8,722 bases of DNA from an uncultured Bdellovibrionales bacterium (GTDB lineage Bacteria; Bdellovibrionota; FAC87; UBA2466). Position 1 is the first letter of the stretch, and each line of letters begins with the position of its first letter. Shown here one piece after another: positions 6,183-8,722 of the stretch. The notes under the pieces are model-generated. The model was not told where the DNA came from. It worked only from the letters and a program-made list of their open reading frames with translations, and made no database searches. A program made the translations under genes and the position numbers. Location of the stretch: contig CALCZU010000133.1 of the NCBI GenBank assembly GCA_937903155.1, forward strand, positions 1 to 8,722, read 5' to 3'.

Positions 6183-7650
6183 GAAGAAAGGCACATTCTT
6201 AGTTGAGCTTCGAGGCTCGAAGGCAGACCTTGAGCGCGGAATACAACTGCGAAGAATAGCTGCGCTTGCCAGCTCCATTTACGTACTCCCGCTTTTCCTA
6301 TTTTTTTCCATCGCTGATTATTTCTATTACTCGAACTACTTTTGGGAATTTCTTTTGTACAGAATGTCGACCGTTGTGACGATTGTTGTAGTCAACAAAT
6401 TCGTTCAAAAAAGTCACGTTTTAAACAAGATACAGATTAGTTGTACGGTGTTTATCACTGGCTGCGCATTTCCGTTACACTTAATGATGTACCGTCTCGG
6501 CGACGTAGGCTCCCCCTACTATGCAGGCCTGATCCTTGTAGTTCTTGGCATGACTATGGGTTTTAGATTTACTTGGCCTTTCTACCTAACCAATATCAGC
6601 ATTATTACGGGCCCCTTCCTCGTCCTTGCGTTCTCGGCCAGACCCATTTCGCTCGCCGCGATGTTGTCCTGTATGTTCTTAATTAGCGTGAATTTAATTG
6701 CATCAGTCAGCAGATTTTTTCATGAAGAGCTTCACTCAAGGGAATTTCTTGGACGAGGAGCTCTGCAAGAAGAACTAAGAGCCAGAAATGATATTATTCG
6801 CACCAAAACAAAAGAAGCCGTAGGACTGGCAGAACTGACAAAACAATTTAGTCCTCAAGTGGTTCAAGCGATTAAAAGCGGCACAATCGACTTCGGACGT
6901 GTTGCTCACCGAACCGACATTTGCGTAATTTTCATTGATATTATTGGTTCGACGGAGAGATTTATACGCCTAGACAGAACCGACCTACATAAAATTCTAA
7001 CTATGTTTATGGAAGATTCCATGGACAGTTTGTTGCAGTATGAAATTACGATCGACAAATTCATGGGAGATGGAGTTTTAGGTTTCTCCAACGATCCCGT
7101 TCCCCAGTCAGATTACATTGAAAGAGTCGTAAATGCCGCGCTACTTATCAATAAGAAAATAGACGATCGCAGAAGAGAGTATGAAGATTTATGGCTGGCT
7201 CCCTTTCAAGTAGGGATCGGTATTTCTGCGGGTTTCGCCTCGGTAGGATTTTATGGCAATGAAAGACACATGCGCAGTTACACTGCCATTGGACGCCCCG
7301 TAAATCTTGCTTCCAGACTAGGTTCTTCCGCAAAACCGGAACAAATACTAATTTCCAACGAATGCGTTGCAAAATTAGAAAGTGTATCCGCTGATTTGCT
7401 CAACTCCATACAATTCACAGAAATAGGAAGTTTAAAATTACGCGGTTTTGAAAATGACCATATTCGAACCTACGAAATTAGCAAAACTAGAAAAGTAAAC
7501 GGCCAGTCCAAAAGTGGAACTTCGCCTATCTGTCCATTTGGACACGGAGAACTAGTTATTGACATCGATACACGCGGAATTTTCAAATATCGATGTTCTC
7601 ACTGCACCTTTAATCTGACAGATTTAGACCAGTTCAAAAAAGCAGCCTAG
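6142..7650 (+). CDS. Membrane-bound class III adenylate cyclase with C-terminal Cys/His zinc-ribbon-like tail
   Basis: A 502-residue protein predicted to make cAMP from ATP at the inner membrane. After a basic N-terminus, six hydrophobic helices fall at about residues 40-59, 70-90, 98-118, 127-142, 144-166 and 170-191. They are followed by a charged, probably coiled-coil linker (195-230) with FSPQVVQAIKSG (236-247), typical just before cyclase domains. The catalytic domain (about 258-448) has both metal aspartates, D266 in FIDIIGSTE and D310 in DKFMGDGVLGF, lysine K306 and T381 at the purine-selecting positions (the Lys/Thr pair favours ATP), and N388 and R392 of VNLASRLG for the transition state. 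All six residues are present, so activity is expected. The tail holds C464-x3-H468 and C485-x2-C488, a possible zinc site, unusual for the family. The start at ATG 6142 overlaps the methyltransferase gene by 41 nt, implying coupled translation. The stimulus sensed by the membrane part is unknown. Confidence 0.93.
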   Translation: MALTSSASSTKQTKKKGTFLVELRGSKADLERGIQLRRIAALASSIYVLPLFLFFSIADYFYYSNYFWEFLLYRMSTVVTIVVVNKFVQKSHVLNKIQISCTVFITGCAFPLHLMMYRLGDVGSPYYAGLILVVLGMTMGFRFTWPFYLTNISIITGPFLVLAFSARPISLAAMLSCMFLISVNLIASVSRFFHEELHSREFLGRGALQEELRARNDIIRTKTKEAVGLAELTKQFSPQVVQAIKSGTIDFGRVAHRTDICVIFIDIIGSTERFIRLDRTDLHKILTMFMEDSMDSLLQYEITIDKFMGDGVLGFSNDPVPQSDYIERVVNAALLINKKIDDRRREYEDLWLAPFQVGIGISAGFASVGFYGNERHMRSYTAIGRPVNLASRLGSSAKPEQILISNECVAKLESVSADLLNSIQFTEIGSLKLRGFENDHIRTYEISKTRKVNGQSKSGTSPICPFGHGELVIDIDTRGIFKYRCSHCTFNLTDLDQFKKAA

Positions 7651-7694
7651 TGGACAAACTCCAACGGACGTCATTTCGTCTGAAAGCAGTCGTA

Positions 7695-7723
7695 TTGACC
7701 TGAAGCACATCTATTGCTACAGA
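7695..7723 (+). promoter_or_regulatory. Weak candidate promoter for the downstream desaturase gene
   Basis: TTGACC (7695-7700, five of six to consensus) is followed after 17 bp by TACAGA (7718-7723, three of six). The transcript would then begin almost at ATG 7732, giving a leaderless mRNA, in line with the missing ribosome site. No terminator is seen in the 81-bp gap after the cyclase gene, so read-through from upstream is equally possible. Confidence 0.22.
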
Positions 7724-7731
7724 ACCCACCA

Positions 7732-8553
7732 ATGAAATCCCCAATCACATCCCCGCTATTCGCAACATTCGCTCTTCTCATTTTACTTTCATCACTAGCC
7801 CTCATCGCACAAGATCACTTCGCAATTTCCGCAGCACTCGCATTACTCTCAATGCCTATCGCAATGTACGCCTACGGAAATCTCCACAACTTCTTCCACC
7901 GCCCCGTCGGAAATCCGAGAGTCAACCACTCCAGAGAAATTCAAGGAATTCTCCTGGCAAACTGCTTAGCCCTCGGCTGGAATCTCTACAAAAGACATCA
8001 CACTAACCACCACAAATATAACAACGGCCCAAAAGATTATTCCACCAATCTAAACAAAAAAGGCGACTGGCATTCCGGATCTTATTACCTCACAAAAAAC
8101 GCCCTCATCCCCTACCTAATCCTCCTCATTCCCGGAGCCGCCCTTGCAGAAATCCCCAAAAAATCCTGGACCCCCCTCCTTTTTATCGACGAAACCCTCC
8201 GCACCCTAATCAAACTCGCATTCTACCTCGCCTTCGGCCCCAAAGGCCTAGCCATCCTAATCCTGTGGCAAATCCTCTTCGTCCTCCAACTCTTCTACTT
8301 CAACTACCTCCAACACTTCGAAGTCCCAATCGGCGAAGCCGTAGTCTGGCAAAACCCCCTCTTCAACCACCTCACCCTAAACCAAGGCTACCACGACCAA
8401 CACCACCAATCCCCATCGACAAACGCAGACCACCTCCCCACCATCCCCTCCCGCACACCCCCCAAAAAAACCGTAGGCGTCTTCCACCCCAAACTCTTCC
8501 TCTATTTCCTAATCTCCCCCCACCACCTCCACACCCAATTAAACAAAAACTAA
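7732..8553 (+). CDS. Fatty acid desaturase-family membrane protein, second type
   Basis: A 273-residue integral membrane protein with the histidine boxes of the membrane di-iron desaturase/hydroxylase superfamily: HNFFH (52-56, HxxxH), HHTNHH (89-94) and HDQHH (221-225, HxxHH), plus an extra His195 in NYLQHFE. Hydrophobic helices fall at about 8-27, 31-46, 72-84, 124-139 and 158-192. It is clearly a different branch from the delta-9 enzyme at 3771-4646: box 1 is HxxxH rather than HxxxxH, and the spacing is different. It could be an acyl-lipid desaturase or a hydroxylase; the substrate is not readable. The start at ATG 7732 is preferred over TTG 7714 although neither has a ribosome site. Base use is odd: G and T are avoided at third codon positions, increasingly towards the 3' end, and bases 8401-8460 hold 35 C and 4 G. 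It may be co-transcribed with the cyclase, 81 bp upstream. Confidence 0.85.
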   Translation: MKSPITSPLFATFALLILLSSLALIAQDHFAISAALALLSMPIAMYAYGNLHNFFHRPVGNPRVNHSREIQGILLANCLALGWNLYKRHHTNHHKYNNGPKDYSTNLNKKGDWHSGSYYLTKNALIPYLILLIPGAALAEIPKKSWTPLLFIDETLRTLIKLAFYLAFGPKGLAILILWQILFVLQLFYFNYLQHFEVPIGEAVVWQNPLFNHLTLNQGYHDQHHQSPSTNADHLPTIPSRTPPKKTVGVFHPKLFLYFLISPHHLHTQLNKN

Positions 8554-8576
8554 CCTCAGTAAAACCTCGAAACGAA

Positions 8577-8706
8577 GGGCATGGGAGGGGGTGTGAAACC
8601 CCAGCCTCAAGTTGTTTCGCAGGCCCTCAATAGACTTCGGAGACCCGACCCATCTATCGCCGAGAAGGGTACTTGAGGCTGGGGTTTCACACCCCCTCCC
8701 ATGCCC
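8577..8706. repeat. Perfect 36-bp inverted repeat with 58-nt loop
   Basis: The arms 8577-8612 and 8671-8706 are exact reverse complements over 36 bp, beginning GGGCATGGGAGGGGGTGTGA and ending CAGCCTCAAGT. The loop (8613-8670) shows no gene. The element begins 24 bp after the desaturase stop codon. It differs in sequence from the two GTCATTGCGAGG elements. It may be a miniature mobile element or dispersed palindrome and could also block or end transcription; no T-run follows. I see no transposase gene nearby. The bases after it (8707-8722) hold nothing recognisable. Confidence 0.88.
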
Positions 8707-8722
8707 GCCGTATCAAGCAATC

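Noticed and set aside
8265..8633. A Pro-rich 122-codon frame overlapping the desaturase 3' end and the inverted repeat
   Set aside because: It is open because the DNA has few T and G and so few stop codons; the three histidine boxes and sensible helices are in the other frame.

Overview
The window looks like a chromosomal stretch of a Gram-negative bacterium of moderate GC content. The mix is a collagen-like protein, a type III glutamine synthetase, a class III membrane cyclase, a PhcB-type methyltransferase and intergenic palindromes beginning GTCATTGCGAGG. This suits an environmental lineage of the former Deltaproteobacteria (for example Bdellovibrionota) or a Leptospira-like group. That placement is an inference from gene types only. 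I see no phage, IS or plasmid genes, tRNA, rRNA or CRISPR.

Layout. Bases 2-556 are the 3' end of a Gly-X-Y (collagen-like) gene. Then come a long imperfect palindrome (603-730) and an AT-rich leader, followed by glnN for type III glutamine synthetase (919-3150), which ends in a clear intrinsic terminator (3171-3197). A second palindrome (3227-3316) separates it from a convergent minus-strand pair: a small VOC/glyoxalase-fold protein (3324-3695) and a delta-9 type acyl desaturase (3771-4646). A 108-bp divergent intergenic region with a small inverted repeat leads into a plus-strand pair: a two-domain SAM methyltransferase with a PilZ-like N-terminus (4755-6182) and a membrane class III adenylate cyclase (6142-7650), overlapping by 41 nt. 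A second, different fatty acid desaturase-like gene (7732-8553) follows without a visible terminator. It is strikingly rich in C and poor in G on its coding strand. A perfect 36-bp inverted repeat with a 58-nt loop (8577-8706) closes the window.

How the genes may work together. The metabolic gene glnN looks self-contained. The most interesting part is 3771-8553: two fatty-acyl desaturases flank a methyltransferase of the type associated with fatty acid methyl ester signals, and that methyltransferase is coupled to a six-helix membrane cyclase with all catalytic residues intact. One reading is a lipid-signal or membrane-state module: acyl chains are modified, a methylated lipid may be made, and the membrane cyclase converts membrane or signal state into cAMP. 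Gene order, the overlap and the motifs are seen directly; the pathway is a hypothesis.
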